A stretch of 64,000 bases of DNA from Apostichopus japonicus (GCF_037975245.1 NC_092577.1:2928501-2992500); one strand, 5' to 3'. Positions 1 to 13,310 are shown, numbered from the stretch's first letter. The notes: generated by a model not told the origin, from the letters alone. Made by a program: numbers and translations.

Positions 1-2905
1 TTGGTAAGTACTTTGTAGGCCTACATGTTCCACTTTGTTGTTCTACATCACACGTGAAATACTGGAGGCTCCTGTATAGTGGTTGATATCGATACAGTAC
101 TGTTCCTTATGGAATGTACATTTAAAACTTAACTGATATTTACTATGTACATTAACACAAAATGTGTAATATAAGTTAAGCTTGTTACTCAACATATGGT
201 ACAGTATGTGTGCTTTAACATAAATTGTAAACACACGCAGGACATGTTTTACTACCTTGCATAGATCTAGAGATGATGCTCTATGCATGAGGTTTGGAAT
301 TGTGCGGCTACTTTGTGCCAAGCACGTTGTCAATCATGTTGTAAGTATAAGAACAAGCAAAATATTCCCAAACTTCTTTTGTGTCATATTTTTTTTTAAA
401 AATGGTCCCTTTTTCCCTACCAAAGCTTCCCCATGAAATCCAACTGTATATGTTAGAACTTCAACTTACCCATTTTAAGTAGCATAAATGTCGTATTTAT
501 ATGTGTAGTCACAGATCAATGCTCCCATTAACAGCATTGCTACTGTACCATTAGAAAAAGTGCCCATACATGTTTTCATCAAGGGATATTTTACCTATTA
601 AATTCATTTATATGTTCCTCTTATCATAGAATAATTAAAAAGAAATGTCCACTGTCTTTCCCTTCCCAATCTACCATTCTAAAAGGCTCACATTATCAAT
701 TCTAGTGTGATTTATATCCATTAGAATCTCATTGGTTGTAACTATTTGGTCAAGCTTCTAAAGGCAGTAATGATGCTGCACTTTAAAGTTGGTCAATGGG
801 TTACAGTGCTAACATATGACCAATTTTTGTAGGTTAGGTAGATTTTAGTGCATGGAGACAGACCTAGTATCGTCGTTCGTAAACATCCAAATTAGTAAGT
901 TCGGAGAAAAATTACTGGTCACTTTTTTGCTGCCCTGGGTGTTGATTTTGTGGCCATCTTTGTTTGAGAATTATTACTGATTTTCTCCTGGGTTATCTTT
1001 ATTTGTTGTTTTGTTGTGTCTGTGGCCAAAGCCTTGTTTAGAATTATTAAGTAAGTACTTGGTGGGTATGAACAAAACATGGAACTGCCAGGTTGGTTAG
1101 GCTTCACCTTGCCATACACTAACAACGGTAGGATAGCATTAGGTTTGTTAACAAAACAGTGAAGAAAAATAAAGGTTCGTGTCAGAACAAGAATTGCTCA
1201 ATCAAGAGGTGGCTGAACAGCTCATGAATGATTAAACAAGGCATTTTCTACATGTCATTTGTTATATTGTACTCAGCAAAATGGGACGTTTTGAAAAGCA
1301 ATTTACTGCAGGAACTGGAAAATTCTTACATACTAGTGAAGGTGCATAGAGCCACCTTCTTGTACTTGTGGCAAGGGTAATACCATTTGTACTTGTACTG
1401 AATGTTGTTGCAATCATATGACAAGTTTGATTACAAATGTCAGACTCTCTTAAGTTGCCTTTTCTGTGCATGTGATTTACAGTATCTTTTTTTCATAAAA
1501 TCAGAAATAATCGTAATTTTGTTGGTAGTTTGACTGAAATTTTTTCTCTCATATATATGTAAATCTGATGAGAACATACTCAGATGTCAGATGTCACTTA
1601 CAGTATGAAACATAGCATTCTATACTTACTTGTACTGTACCATATGACCATGGTATGTACTATATATAGAGTTAATATTAGTAGTGGGATAAGGGGAGGC
1701 AATGAGTTGGGTTGGGGGAAGGAAGCAGCCTTGTGTAAATGAAAATGACCTTTTTAATTTGCATCTCGGTATACAGCAGTTTGCCAAAACTCTTAGTACA
1801 TATTGACATGTATAGTTTCTAAAGGGGACAAGACATGTTTTGTCAGTCTTTGTATTTCAGAAACCATAATTTGTCCCTCTCACTAGTTCATACCACATGT
1901 ACATCATCATATTTTGAGAAACAGGTTTCTTCTGGAAGAAACCAAACCTGACTGTTAGGGTTAGATAGTCAACAACATACAGTACATGCATGGAGGATGT
2001 ATAGGTTATGTAGGCAGAGTGTCTAAAGATGATATTTTTTTTTAAATTTGGGCATTCCAAATTTCCCAAATGTAAAAGGAATTGTACAAACACCCATAAA
2101 TTTGCTTTAAAACAATTGATTCTCTATATATCGTGCAAGTCAGTTACTAAGATCAGTGGAGGTTAAAAAAAAAAGGTTAAAAATAGAAAAAAATGTTGAC
2201 AGTGAGTGGCAGGCATGGATACCAATGTTGCCAATGGATTATAATAATGAATTCAGTTTGAGCTGGTTGATGATTACTCAGAAGTATGTTCAAAGGTCAT
2301 TGTTGTTTTGGGATCAGTTTGTGACAGAGCCGCTTGGAAGTAGAACCTCCTTGGATAATAACTCACGAATCGATTAAGTGTTGTCTTTGTAGGTGGTGTT
2401 GGTTCAAACTGTTTGGTCTCTGCATACACAGTGAAACAATGTATCTATGTCAGTAACATTATTTACCAAGGAAAACAACATTCAGGAGGGTACTGTAGCT
2501 CCCGTCCAAGTGGTACATCTGGGGGGTTTTACGGTCTGTTTCGACCATACTGTACAGTGTACCGCAGATAAATTGCTATCGTTCACAAATGCAAATGTTG
2601 ATTAATATAGCAGTCTTTATAGTACTTAATGATACCCTGGTTACAATGGTGCTGTACTAGTTTAGATGAATAGTACTTGATGCCTGTAATACAGTAAGGT
2701 TACTGTACCCTACATACAGACCTACATACAGTACAGTACTTAACAAGTACCCACACATCTTTAAGGCACACTCTGCTTTACCGTAGATGTTGAAGTACAT
2801 AATGTTAACACACTTGTAAATGTGACTGATCAATGCTAAAACCAATAGATCTATGTAGGGGAATAAAATACAATGCAATGTTCTCTTATTACTTGTTGTT
2901 TCATA
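1..2905. other. Non-coding sequence, nothing recognised
   Basis: No reading frame here looks like a protein I recognise, and no RNA gene is visible. The stretch is AT-rich, with short T and A runs and scattered copies of the word TACAGTA or its complement. It lies far upstream of the Argonaute gene and I see no promoter elements I would defend. Confidence 0.5.
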
Positions 2906-3055
2906 GATCAACTGTTGACCTCATTGCTATGAGTTCAGTGTACTATACCACACATTCAGTACTGTATGCAGTAGGAATAGCTTTAATATAATGTATATAG
3001 TGTAAGTTGTAAAGGGTTGGTGTAGCACACCTGTGCCAAGATTATAAAACAATGC
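2906..3055 (+). repeat. Dispersed repeat, copy 1 of a local pair
   Basis: This segment starts with AGATCAACTGTTGACCTC and ends with a TAGCACACCTGTGCCAAG block followed by an ACAATGC-type end. A diverged second copy in the same orientation lies at about 3489-3604, with the same opening words, the same GAGTTCA core and the same CACACCTGTGC block. It is non-coding. An old local duplication or two copies of one short interspersed element would explain it. Confidence 0.6.
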
Positions 3056-3106
3056 AATCATTGGAATTCTTCAAACTTACTGCAGAGCAAGACCGGGAAT
3101 GGATAT

Positions 3107-3124
3107 CCCCCCCCCCCCCCCCCC
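3107..3124 (+). repeat. Poly-C run of 18
   Basis: An uninterrupted run of 18 C. Such runs are unstable and often misassembled, so the exact length is uncertain. Confidence 0.9.
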
Positions 3125-3488
3125 GTAGGCCTTTGCAACCCATCATATGCTTCTTGTTATATTCTGTTAATTTTCAAAGAATGAGTGACAACAAGCATAT
3201 ATTTCACTTTATATGAATATAAAATACTTTAATGATTAAATATAATTTAAACTTATAAAGAGGCCTTTGTTTTCCTTGGATACTAACTGTACCGTAACAT
3301 ACATGTACAGTAAGTTGTACGGTACAGTACAACAGTGTTGTATAATACAGAAGACTCTTGACAGACAAAGTTATTACTAGATGCTGTTCATATTTCCTAT
3401 GTATATCTGCTGTGTTGGTCACTATTGGAATTCTTAAACGATTGAAAAGCAAACCTTTGTGTATGCAGTATGTATTGTTGAAGGCTTA

Positions 3489-3604
3489 GAGATCAACTGT
3501 TCACCTAGCTGTTATGAGTTCAAGTAACTGTACCTCACCTGTGTAATGATACAGCTCTATGGAATAGGTTGGTTTAGCACACCTGTGCAAGATTGTAAAC
3601 AATA
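3489..3604 (+). repeat. Dispersed repeat, copy 2 of a local pair
   Basis: Diverged direct copy of the segment at 2906-3055: it opens with AGATCAACTGTTCACCTAG and shares the TAGCACACCTGTGCAAG block. It ends just before the retrotransposon remnant that follows. Confidence 0.55.
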
Positions 3605-3610
3605 CTTATT

Positions 3611-4105
3611 GCAAAGGACCCAAAACAAGGCTGCTTGAATCGTCCATATAGGGCGAACAGGTTTACCCCCATCACTCCTATACTGGAAGAACTACACTGG
3701 ATCAAATTGAGACTCCGTATTATCTATAAAATCATCATTCTAGTTTTGTACCATTAAAACTGGTACCCCAACCTACCTTAACATCTCTTGCATCAGCAAG
3801 CTTAATGTAGACCAATACGTTTGCATTAATTTATCAATTTCAACTTCAGGTTCCAATGTCACGTACAGTACAAGATCTTTCGGTGACCGTAGCTTTCTGA
3901 ATGCTTCACCATGTTTACAGTATAATGGAAATCTCTCCCGGTTGATATTAGGTCTTTTAGATTCTATGATTCAATTCAAGTGCTGTCTTAAAACTTTTCT
4001 TTTCTCTCAACGCTATTAGTTTTTGCACATTCAGCACCCGTAAAGTGCATTGAACAACTGATTCTGCCCTATATAAGACTCGTTATTATTATTATTATCA
4101 TTGGA
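3611..4105 (+). mobile_element. 3' end of a CR1/L2-like non-LTR retrotransposon, decayed
   Basis: Two conceptual pieces carry the hallmarks of the C-terminal end of a chordate/echinoderm-type LINE reverse transcriptase protein. The first, near 3650-3745, reads ITPILEELHWIKLRLRI followed by YK, matching the HITPVL..LHWLPV..RI.FKI pattern of that region. The second, ending at a stop near 4019, reads STRSFGDRSFLNASP and later FKCCLKTFLFSQ, matching the RSFGDRSF...AP.LWN...FK..LKTFLF pattern. Stop codons and frame changes lie between them, so it cannot be functional. After the stop come a short 3' UTR with TGCCCTATATAAGACTC and an ATT microsatellite, typical of CR1/L2 tails. The 5' part is absent, as expected for a truncated insertion. 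The exact clade is inferred from these motifs only. Confidence 0.75.
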
Positions 4106-4381
4106 AATATTAAATGCCTATTTTCTTGGTATTCTCTGTAATATTGCACAATCGGGAAAAGTAAAGTGTTTGCTTTTCATGAGGTGCCATTTTCAATATT
4201 TAGTCATCAGCTAAGTACAGTACGTCTACTGTATTGTCCTTTGTTGTCCTTAACTGTGTGTGTGTATTTATAGACTGTCAGCAGTAATGTTACTAGAACA
4301 AAAAAAGTTTTCGTCACAGCATCCTGCGTTTGTAACAATGTTGCTGTACATACAGTACAATGTCGCTGTACATAAAGTACT

Positions 4382-7158
4382 GTGTTATAAAATGTACAGT
4401 ATAGTATTGCACTATTCTCTACTGTACTGTGTTATATTGTCTAATACAGTATTGCACTACTGTATACTGTTCTGTGTTATAATGTACAGTATACAGTAGT
4501 ATTGCATCATACTATACTGTACTGTGTTATAATGTACAGTATAGTATTGCATCATACTATACTGTACTGTGTTATAATGTACAGTATAGTATTGCACCAT
4601 ACTATACTGTACTGTGTTATAATGTACAGTATAGTATTGCACCATCCTATACTGTACTGTGTTATAATGTACAGTATAGTATTGCACCATATTCTACTGT
4701 ACTGTGTTATAATGTACAGTATAGTATTGCACCATACTATACTGTACTGTGTTATAATGTACAGTATAGTATTGCACCATCCTATACTGTACTGTGTTAT
4801 AATGTACAGTATAGTATTGCAACATATTCTACTGTACTGTGTTATAAAGTACAGTATAGTATTGCACCATACTATACTGTACTGTGTTATAATGTACAGT
4901 ATAGTATTGCAACATATTCTACTGTACTGTGTTATAATGTACAGTATAGTATTGCATCATCCTATACTATACTGTGTTATAATGTACAGTATAGTATTGC
5001 ACTATACTGTACTGTACTGTGTTATAATGTACAGTATAGTATTGCACCATACTATACTGTACTGTGTTATGATGTACAGTATAGTATTGCACCATCCTAT
5101 ACTGTACTGTGTTATAATGTACAGTATAGTATTGCACCATATTCTACTGTACTGTGTTATAATGTACAGTATAGTATTGCATCATCCTATACTATACTGT
5201 GTTATAATGTACAGTATAGTATTGCAACATATTCTACTGTACTGTGTTATAATGTACAGTATAGTATTGCACCATACTATACTATACTATACTGTGTTAT
5301 AATGTACAGTATAGTATTGCACTATACTGTACTGTACTGTGTTATAATGTACAGTATAGTATTGCACCATACTATACTGTACTGTGTTATGATGTACAGT
5401 ATAGTATTGCACCATCCTATACTGTACTGTGTTATAATGTACAGTATAGTATTGCACCAAATTCTACTGTACTGTGTTATAATGTACAGTATAGTATTGC
5501 ATCATCCTATACTATACTGTGTTATAATGTACAGTATAGTATTGCAACATATTCTACTGCACTGTGTTATAATGTACAGTATAGTATTGCACCATACTAT
5601 ACTATACTGTGTTATAATGTACAGTATAGTATTGCATCATCCTATACTATACTGTGTTATAATGTACAGTGTAGTATTGCACCATACTATACTATACTGT
5701 GTTATAATGTACAGTATAGTATTGCACCATACTATACTGTACTGTGTTATAATGTACAGTATAGTATTGCACCATACTATACTGTACTGTGTTATAATGT
5801 CTAATACAGTATTGCACTACTGTATACTGTTCTGTGTTATAATGTACAGTATAGTATTGCACCATACTATACTGTACTGTGTTATAATGTCTAATACAGT
5901 ATTGCACTACTGTATACTGTTCTGTGTTATAATGTACAGTATAGTATTGCATCATCCTATACTATACTGTGTTATAATGTACAGTATAGTATTGCAACAT
6001 ATTCTACTGTACTGTGTTATAATGTACAGTATAGTATTGCACCATACTATACTATACTGTGTTATAATGTACAGTATAGTATTGCACTATACTGTACTGT
6101 ACTGTGTTATAATGTACAGTATAGTATTGCACCATACTATACTGTACTGTGTTATGATGTACAGTATAGTATTGCACCATCCTATACTGTACTGTGTTAT
6201 AATGTACAGTATAGTATTGCACCATATTCTACTGTACTGTGTTATAATGTACAGTATAGTATTGCATCATCCTATACTATACTGTGTTATAATGTACAGT
6301 ATAGTATTGCAACATATTCTACTGTACTGTGTTATAATGTACAGTATAGTATTGCACCATACTATACTATACTGTGTTATAATGTACAGTATAGTATTGC
6401 ATCATCCTATACTATACTGTGTTATAATGTACAGTATAGTATTGCACCATACTATACTATACTGTGTTATAATGTACAGTATAGTATTGCATCATCCTAT
6501 ACTATACTGTGTTATAATGTACAGTATAGTATTGCACCATATTCTACTGTACTGTGTTATAATGTACAGTATAGTATTGCACCATATTCTACTGTACTGT
6601 GTTATAACGTACAGTATAGTATTGCATCATCCTATACTATACTGTGTTATAATGTACAGTATAGTATTGCAACATATTCTACTGTACTGTGTTATAATGT
6701 ACAGTATAGTATTGCACCATACTATACTATACTGTGTTATAATGTACAGTATAGTATTGCATCATCCTATACTATACTGTGTTATAATGTACAGTATAGT
6801 ATTGCACCATACTATACTATACTGTGTTATAATGTACAGTATAGTATTGCATCATCCTATACTATACTGTGTTATAATGTACAGTATAGTATTGCACCAT
6901 ATTCTACTGTACTGTGTTATAATGTACAGTATAGTATTGCACCATCCTATACTGTACTGTGTTATAATGTACAGTATAGTATTGCACCATACTATACTGT
7001 ACTGTGTTATAATGTACAGTATAGTATTGCACCATCCTATACTGTACTGTGTTATAATGTACAGTATAGTATTGCACCATACTCTACTGTACTGTGTTAT
7101 AATGTACAGTATAGTGCAATACTATAAGAAATTGCACTTCAGTCTACTGTACTGTGTT
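4382..7158 (+). repeat. 45-bp tandem satellite array with higher-order structure
   Basis: About sixty near-identical monomers, mostly 45 bp, each carrying GTTATAATGTACAGTATAGT followed by ATTGCACCAT and a variable ACTATACTGTACTGT-type segment. The main variants have CCTATACTAT or ATTCTACTGT in the variable part; a few monomers are longer by five or more bases, and one variant carries CTAATACAGTATTGCACTAC. Variant monomers recur in the same order, for example GTTATGATGT at about 5066, 5386 and 6151, which indicates segmental duplication inside the array. Because 45 is a multiple of three and the unit lacks a stop in one frame, open frames of hundreds of codons appear; these are by-products of the repeat and I do not call them genes. 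The right end decays gradually from about 7110. Confidence 0.95.
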
Positions 7159-8465
7159 ATAATGTACAATGAAAAATGTGTAATAGTGTTTCATCCTATT
7201 TATACTGTACATGTGTGCAGAATGTTTTCATGTGTTGTACTACTCGATATTGGTGCAATACTTTGGCCTATTCTGCAATATCATTGTAATGGTAGTTAGC
7301 ACAGTTTCCTTTCATTTTGATGTGACAGAAATGAAAGCAACTGAAGTGCATACACCTACAGTACATTGCAACATAGATTATTGAGTGCTGACACTGCTGA
7401 GGTACTGTACTTTTTTGTTATGTAGGACATTACAGGGTCGTAAAAAGTATTGCGTTGGGTAGCAGGATTTTCCAGATGTCTGATATATTCTGTGTTTTTG
7501 GAGCTTGTCAAAGGAGATCAAATTTTTTATTTTTTATTTCAATCCCATGATATAGAAATTAGCTTTAATGATTTCTAAGTATTGATTCTGGGCCGGAGCC
7601 TTAAAAAGTTTACAGACAACTGGTCGACAGTGCCTTGGCAAACAGAATGTATTTTTACATGTATTTTTAACATATTTTTTCATTAATTCAATTAAAAATG
7701 TATCTGAAAACGGAGCACCAATTCAGTTATTTTATGAATTTCCAGACCGGGTAGTAACGACTAAGACCAGGTAGTAATGTTTTTGTTCTGTCTCCCCGGG
7801 TTGCCCAGTAGCCCCTCCCATCTGTAATATTTTGCAACAAAATTTCTGATTCTCTCTCCAAGCTCAAGATGCCCCCATAACAAACAAGGGTCAAACGTCT
7901 GAGTTTTTGAAGGCCGCGTAACAGATCCGGTTTGATCTAAAAGGTTCTAGATGGAATAGCAGTGGACGTTTGCTGTATTATCTACAGAAGCAGTGAACAT
8001 GAAAATCAGGACCACCTGACACCATATGAGTGGGATTCAGAATCCTCACTCTACTCTTATGCATGAGTCAAAACTCAGAGTATAGTAAGAGTCTGTAGTT
8101 ACTCGCCCAAGCCGACAGTTCATATACTACTGTATACTAGCTAACACACGCAGTGATGGCCAGACATGTAACAAGATGCTCTGCAAAAGTAACCTTCTAC
8201 AAAAGTTTCATCAATTTGAACGAAACTGCTTCATAGTACTTACTGTAGTTGTTGTTATGTGTACGTATCCAATTGGGTTTGTACCAAATGGCAGAGTTAT
8301 CAGTACATTGTCTAAAAATTTAACCAACATTCACAAACCCCTTTACTTGCTATGCTACATTAATTGTGTATGATATACAGTACAGTGTGTAATCATCAGT
8401 ATTGCTTATATGTCCAAAGCCCACACAGTTACTAAAGGATCATTAGTCACAGAGTAGAGTACAGC
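7159..8465. other. Non-coding sequence beside the satellite
   Basis: No gene recognised. A piece near 7700-7790 belongs to a dispersed repeat described separately. Short open frames have no recognisable domain. Confidence 0.45.
7700..7790 (+). repeat. Dispersed repeat shared with 21455-21530
   Basis: The words CAGTTATTTTATGAATTTCC, CCGGGTAGTAACGACTA and GGTAGTAATGTTTTTG reappear in diverged form on the opposite strand at 21455-21530, in the large fifth AGO intron. Two copies about 13.7 kb apart in opposite orientation suggest an interspersed element whose full extent I cannot delimit. Confidence 0.55.
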
Positions 8466-8730
8466 ATGTACATTGGAGAGATGTGCATCTGTGATACATG
8501 TATACTTAATGTGTGTGTGTGTACAGTATGTATGCTTGTATACATGTGTACAATGTGTATGTTTTTAAACATGTATGTACTGTATGTACGTAAATATACA
8601 TGTTGTATGTATGTATTACATATATGTATGTACTTATATGTATGTATAAATACATGTACTGTTTGTATGTATGCATGCTTGCATGTATGTACAGTACTGT
8701 ATGTATGCATGTGTGTTACAAACGTGTATT
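8466..8730 (+). repeat. TGTA/TGTG-rich degenerate microsatellite
   Basis: Irregular repeats of ATGTATGTA, TGTGTG and ACATGTA fill this segment. Both strands stay open for about 120 codons because the word has few stops; the predicted peptides are Cys/Tyr/Val/Met-rich and look like repeat translations rather than proteins. Confidence 0.8.
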
Positions 8731-8971
8731 TATGGGTGTATGTGTTGTTGAACTTGAAACTCCAAAACTTGGACTTGTTTGGATCAAATCCTAGTTTCTG
8801 TACTTCCGGCATTCCGTCTTTATTATGAGATCTTTTCTATAGCTAGTGTTGGAAATTCCCCAAGTACGTTGGAAAGGGAAATGATATACTGCCTATGCAA
8901 GTGGGATTTCCTCTTCTGACAATGACATCATCAAGTATACTGTACTGTAAATGTGATGCTATCAGGAAATA

Positions 8972-9003
8972 AATATATATATATGGTATATATATATATT
9001 ATA
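8972..9003 (+). repeat. (TA)n microsatellite, imperfect palindrome
   Basis: Alternating T and A interrupted by a central GG, so that the two halves can pair. Confidence 0.8.
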
Positions 9004-9576
9004 ATAAGAATTGTTTGAACTACATTTGCAGGGTATCTTACAGTTCAAACCATGATTAAGAAAAAAGATGGTTATTTATGCTGGTTTCTGCTGCAATTGC
9101 TGGTAATATATACTTTATTAAAGTTCACTACGTATGTATATAATTACTGTATTTATGACTGTGGAAATAGGACGTGTTGTGACCAAATTTGTTGTAGGTG
9201 TTTTACTGGTGGAGTTGAGTATTGTGTCATCCTCTCTACTTAAGGAGGGTGGAGTATTAAGTCAATTATGAGGGCAGGACAATTCAATTTAAATAGAATT
9301 TTAATGCAAAGTACTATATACTGATATATCGGATATTGTATAACAAACAGTAAATCCATGCCATACAAAAGCTGCCAAATTTTGACCTAAACTGTAGAAT
9401 GTACATGTGTGTATGTGTAATGTAAGATAATTTTCTACTATTTTCTTTTATGATGAAGGGAAATGCACGTTTTTCAACCCTGTTTTGATTTTAATATGTA
9501 CAGTATATTGTAAGAACAGTCCAAATTTCTGTGTTTTGCCAATCCCTCTCATACCGGAATGCACAGTGTCAGTGAA

Positions 9577-9680
9577 CAGGGTACAATTTATCCGATATCG
9601 TGCCGCAAAATGGAGTTCTATACAAAATGGTCAACTTGCTATACAAGTGTACAGATGTATAGCAGTTTCCTGCAAAGGAA
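9577..9680 (+). repeat. Dispersed repeat shared with 19138-19242
   Basis: The segment contains TTTATCC, ATGGTCAACTTGCTATACAA and GATGTATAGCAGTTTCC. The reverse complement of 19138-19242 has the same words in the same order (TTTATCC, ATGGTCAAGTCGCTATACAA, TATATAGCAGTGTTTC). This is therefore an interspersed element, one copy upstream of AGO and one inside its third intron, in opposite orientation. Confidence 0.65.
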
Positions 9681-12600
9681 GTAACTATATCAATGAGAGG
9701 AAAAACAAATCAGAGTCTTCCAAAATGCTACAGAAAATGTGAACGCTAAATTCTTCCCTCCAGGGCAAGTGTCATCATTTGTTATATTTCCAAACCATAA
9801 TGTTTTGGGGTAAACATTTGGTGAGGTATTATTTTCTTCACTACTCTCTTACCAGTCTCCTGCTACACTAACGAACTTTCCTAATCTACCAAAATGCCAC
9901 TGGTATCATTTTTGCACTGCGCCCTCGGTTACCACGCTAGGGGTCACAACACTCTATCTCTACCTACCGAATTTACCATTCTGAAGTGAAACGCGTGTTT
10001 TTTAACTCTGTTTCCGTCTTCGCTTTTACTGGCGTTTTCTTCACAGGAATTCTGCATTTGGTAAGGTATTACTTTTAGCACTGGAGCAAGTAGGTAAAGC
10101 AGGTAATGGCTAAAACAGTTTTTTGGGTATTTGACCCTTGACCTACAGTACGATGAACCCAATCCCGCAGGACTCAAGTTTTCATGGTCACCTACCCACA
10201 AAGTTTGAACTTGATCTGACTTATACAGTAGGTCTAGGAGAAGTTTGCACACACATGTTTACTCACTCACACACATACATACATACACACTCACCTCCTC
10301 ACATTTCTGATGTGGGTTGGAGTACAATATTCTCATCTCCCCATTTTCGGAAGTTCTGAGGATGAATCGGACAGGCCAAAAGGTGAGGAATTGAGGAAAT
10401 CATGTCTGGAGGTGTCAAAAGCATGAAGCAGTATTTCGCAGGTTTTCATCATCGAGATGTTTCCGTAATCGGCCGATGTTCGTCAGTTGCCATTTGGCGG
10501 AACGTCAAAGATACTGGGCATGTTTCTCCATTGTCAGATTTTGGTCAAAATCTGCACCGAAATATCTGACATTATTTGATAAAAAAATATTAGGGTCATC
10601 ACCGACAGCAAGAGGAGGAATACTAAATAGAGGAATACTAAATAGAGGATACTAAATAGAGGAGAAAATCTTGAACGAAAATGACCACACACTCTGTTTA
10701 ATATTGCAATTCCGCTTCAGCCGATGTAAGGGGAGCCATTTGTGACATAACATAATAATATACAGACTTCCATGGTATGAAATGCAGAGCTGATGATATA
10801 AATATTGTCTCTGTCAAACGATGCATATACAGTATATATATAGTCAATTGTCATCAGCATAATGATGAAATTGCATTATAACATGATGACATATTTAACC
10901 TCATGATCAAATATAGGCCTGTATATGCCCACGAGTCGGTCTATCAATACCGCATCTGTAAGCAAGTTTCTGATCACTAGAGATTTGTTTCATATTTAAA
11001 AAGAGCCTTTTAACATTAAACTACACATAGTATTAATGTACAGTAGGTGTTGTAAAGAGAAAGGTTCCTCTTTGTGTTTTGTCAATTTCAGCAAGAATCT
11101 GTACCATGGTTGAGAGTTTTCCAAGGAATGGAAAGTTCTCCCCTAATAAACAGGATGGTGACGAGGTATATCCTGTATCCTTTTGATTGCATGCCCAAGT
11201 GTTTGAGATGTAACTGTACGATGTAAACATTGTGTAAATGTTACAAAAAAACGGTTTATTAATAGCACTGGTGCACAACACTGCAATGTTTTTTTTTTTT
11301 TTTTTGTTCCGTTTATTCTGTGCGTACTGTGACAGGGAGATTGTGTGGGTTACGAGCGGTCGGTGGGTGTATTTCTTTGAAAGTTCATCATATTAATATT
11401 AAATAAATTGGTGGGTATTAGTTATTGTATAAACAGTAAAGTGACTAGCTATGTTTTCCAAGGAAGTTACATGCTGAGTGTTTAAACCCAAATGACTGGC
11501 AATGTATTTCTTTTTCATTGCAAGTGTTGTAACCGTTTGAACTGCATTGTTTTCACCTTGTAGAAATAGAAACTGTTTATTGGTTGCACAAGTCGGACAA
11601 ATTTACTAAAGATTCATTACGTACTGTATGAAGTTTATTACACAACGGCTGACAGTGATTAAATACAGAATGGTCTTCATTTCTGTGGATCGAGGAAAAA
11701 TATGAGATTGTCATCAATTGATCTCAATTAATTAAAAGAAGAAGAAATTAAGAACAAAGAAAACTAAATGATCAAATTGAAGACATCCTCCTGTACAGTG
11801 TCAATTGTTTGAAAAAAATGTTTGCTGTAACGAACGGATAGAAATATCTTGGATTGTTTTATCTTCAGCTGTGAAACTTTTTTTTTTTTTTTTATGTTTT
11901 GTATAATGGAATTTGGAAATTGGAATCATTTTTGGATATATTGAGAGAATTTCTTTGACTTTTATACCGAAAGACCTAATCGTTCAAGTTTTCTCTCCCT
12001 GGATTACAGTACTGTACATACGGTACGAGTTACATTTTTCGTGCGATTTTCCGTTGGAAATAATTATCGGTTGGGAGAATCACAGGGGTGTATTTTCATG
12101 TTAAGGGGACCTCACAGTCAGGTTCACGGTAACTAATCATAAATGGACAATTGGATGCGGAGACTAGCCTCGGGCAGGGGCAATGGTCAGAAGTTGAGTG
12201 ATTTCGTAGGTCCGTTCCTTCAGCGAGATGATTCTCCATCTCCAGGTAAGAGAGTTTCACAGAGACGGGATGGTTCGGTGTAGCGAACATTAAAAGGATT
12301 TTAGAGCACAATGTGTAGGGAAGCAAAAGTCTTCAAAATGGTTGTAGGTTGATAAGAAAGTATTATTGTACGTTTTGTCTCTGCGGTTGCGCTGTATGTA
12401 TTGATATTGTTATGTACTATTAAAACTAAAGATAAGAAAATACTAAATTGTAAGGCAATGATTGAGTTGTATTGTAATACTAAAGAACTCACAAAATTAT
12501 CATGTCTATTTGTATAAATGTCAAATGAGTCAATAAAAGAGATGGAAAAAAAGAAAGAAAAAAGATTGATTGATAAGAAAGGACCAAACAGGTCTATAAA

Positions 12601-12751
12601 CAGATGGTGGAATGAAGGTGGTGGCTGGTGATGTTGGGGGGGGGGGGAAGAATGGGTGGATGGATTGTATCCCTGCCCATTCCCTTTGTCTATCCCATGT
12701 GTTATGGGTTTCAAGTAGGCTGGCAGTGCAGGTTACAGTTGAAGTTTTAGA
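9681..12751. other. Non-coding sequence, nothing recognised
   Basis: AT-rich sequence with several homopolymer T runs (about 11289-11305 and 11879-11894) and a small AATACTAAATAGAGG tandem repeat near 10617-10665. No protein domain, tRNA or other RNA gene was recognised on either strand. Confidence 0.4.
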
Positions 12752-12800
12752 AAGAGAAAAAATGTTTTATTTCAGACTCAAATAAAACATTTTTTCTCTT
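12752..12800 (+). repeat. Perfect 21-bp inverted repeat with 7-nt loop
   Basis: Bases 12752-12772 and 12780-12800 are exact reverse complements, separated by CAGACTC. The arms start AAGAGAAAAAATG and end TTTTATTT. As RNA this would fold into a 49-nt hairpin. That is shorter than a usual microRNA precursor and the stem is AU-rich, so a small palindrome or remnant of a foldback element is as likely as a functional RNA. Confidence 0.85.
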
Positions 12801-13310
12801 AGATGGAGTCCCTAGCCTCCAAACATGGTCTATAAAATGGTAGCTTGATTTTATTTAAGACAGATGGAGACTTGTACAACTGTAGGTTCCAATCTGAAAC
12901 ACCTCCTAATGAAGCTCTCCCCTCATACAGTAGATTATGTTTTATCAGAAAACTTTCTAAGATTACTGTGCTGTACAGTACAGTAGTTTGTGTAGTTTAT
13001 GTATTCTGATCTACTGGACTGTACATAGTTAATACAGTAGTAATACGCACAATAGTTACTAATGTATCTTAAATGCATTAATATACTGTACATGCTCAGA
13101 AAACACTTGTTAGGTTAGTACAGTAAGCCTACAGTATCGTTTCAGCCTAGCCAATGACAGCACAATGCTAATATTGTTACTGCTTCATTACTACACATTA
13201 GAAACACTAATTGTTCTTGACTATAATAAAGTTTCTGCCTACAGTAGTTCTACTGTATGCATATCCTCCCTCCTATACAGTAGTTCTGTAAAGTCAGGAC
13301 ATTGGCCATC

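Noticed and set aside
4502-7299. Two long plus-strand open frames (266 and 665 codons) of a 15-residue repeat
   Set aside because: They are translations of the 45-bp satellite; the frame is open only because the unit length is a multiple of three, and there is no domain, start context or codon signature.
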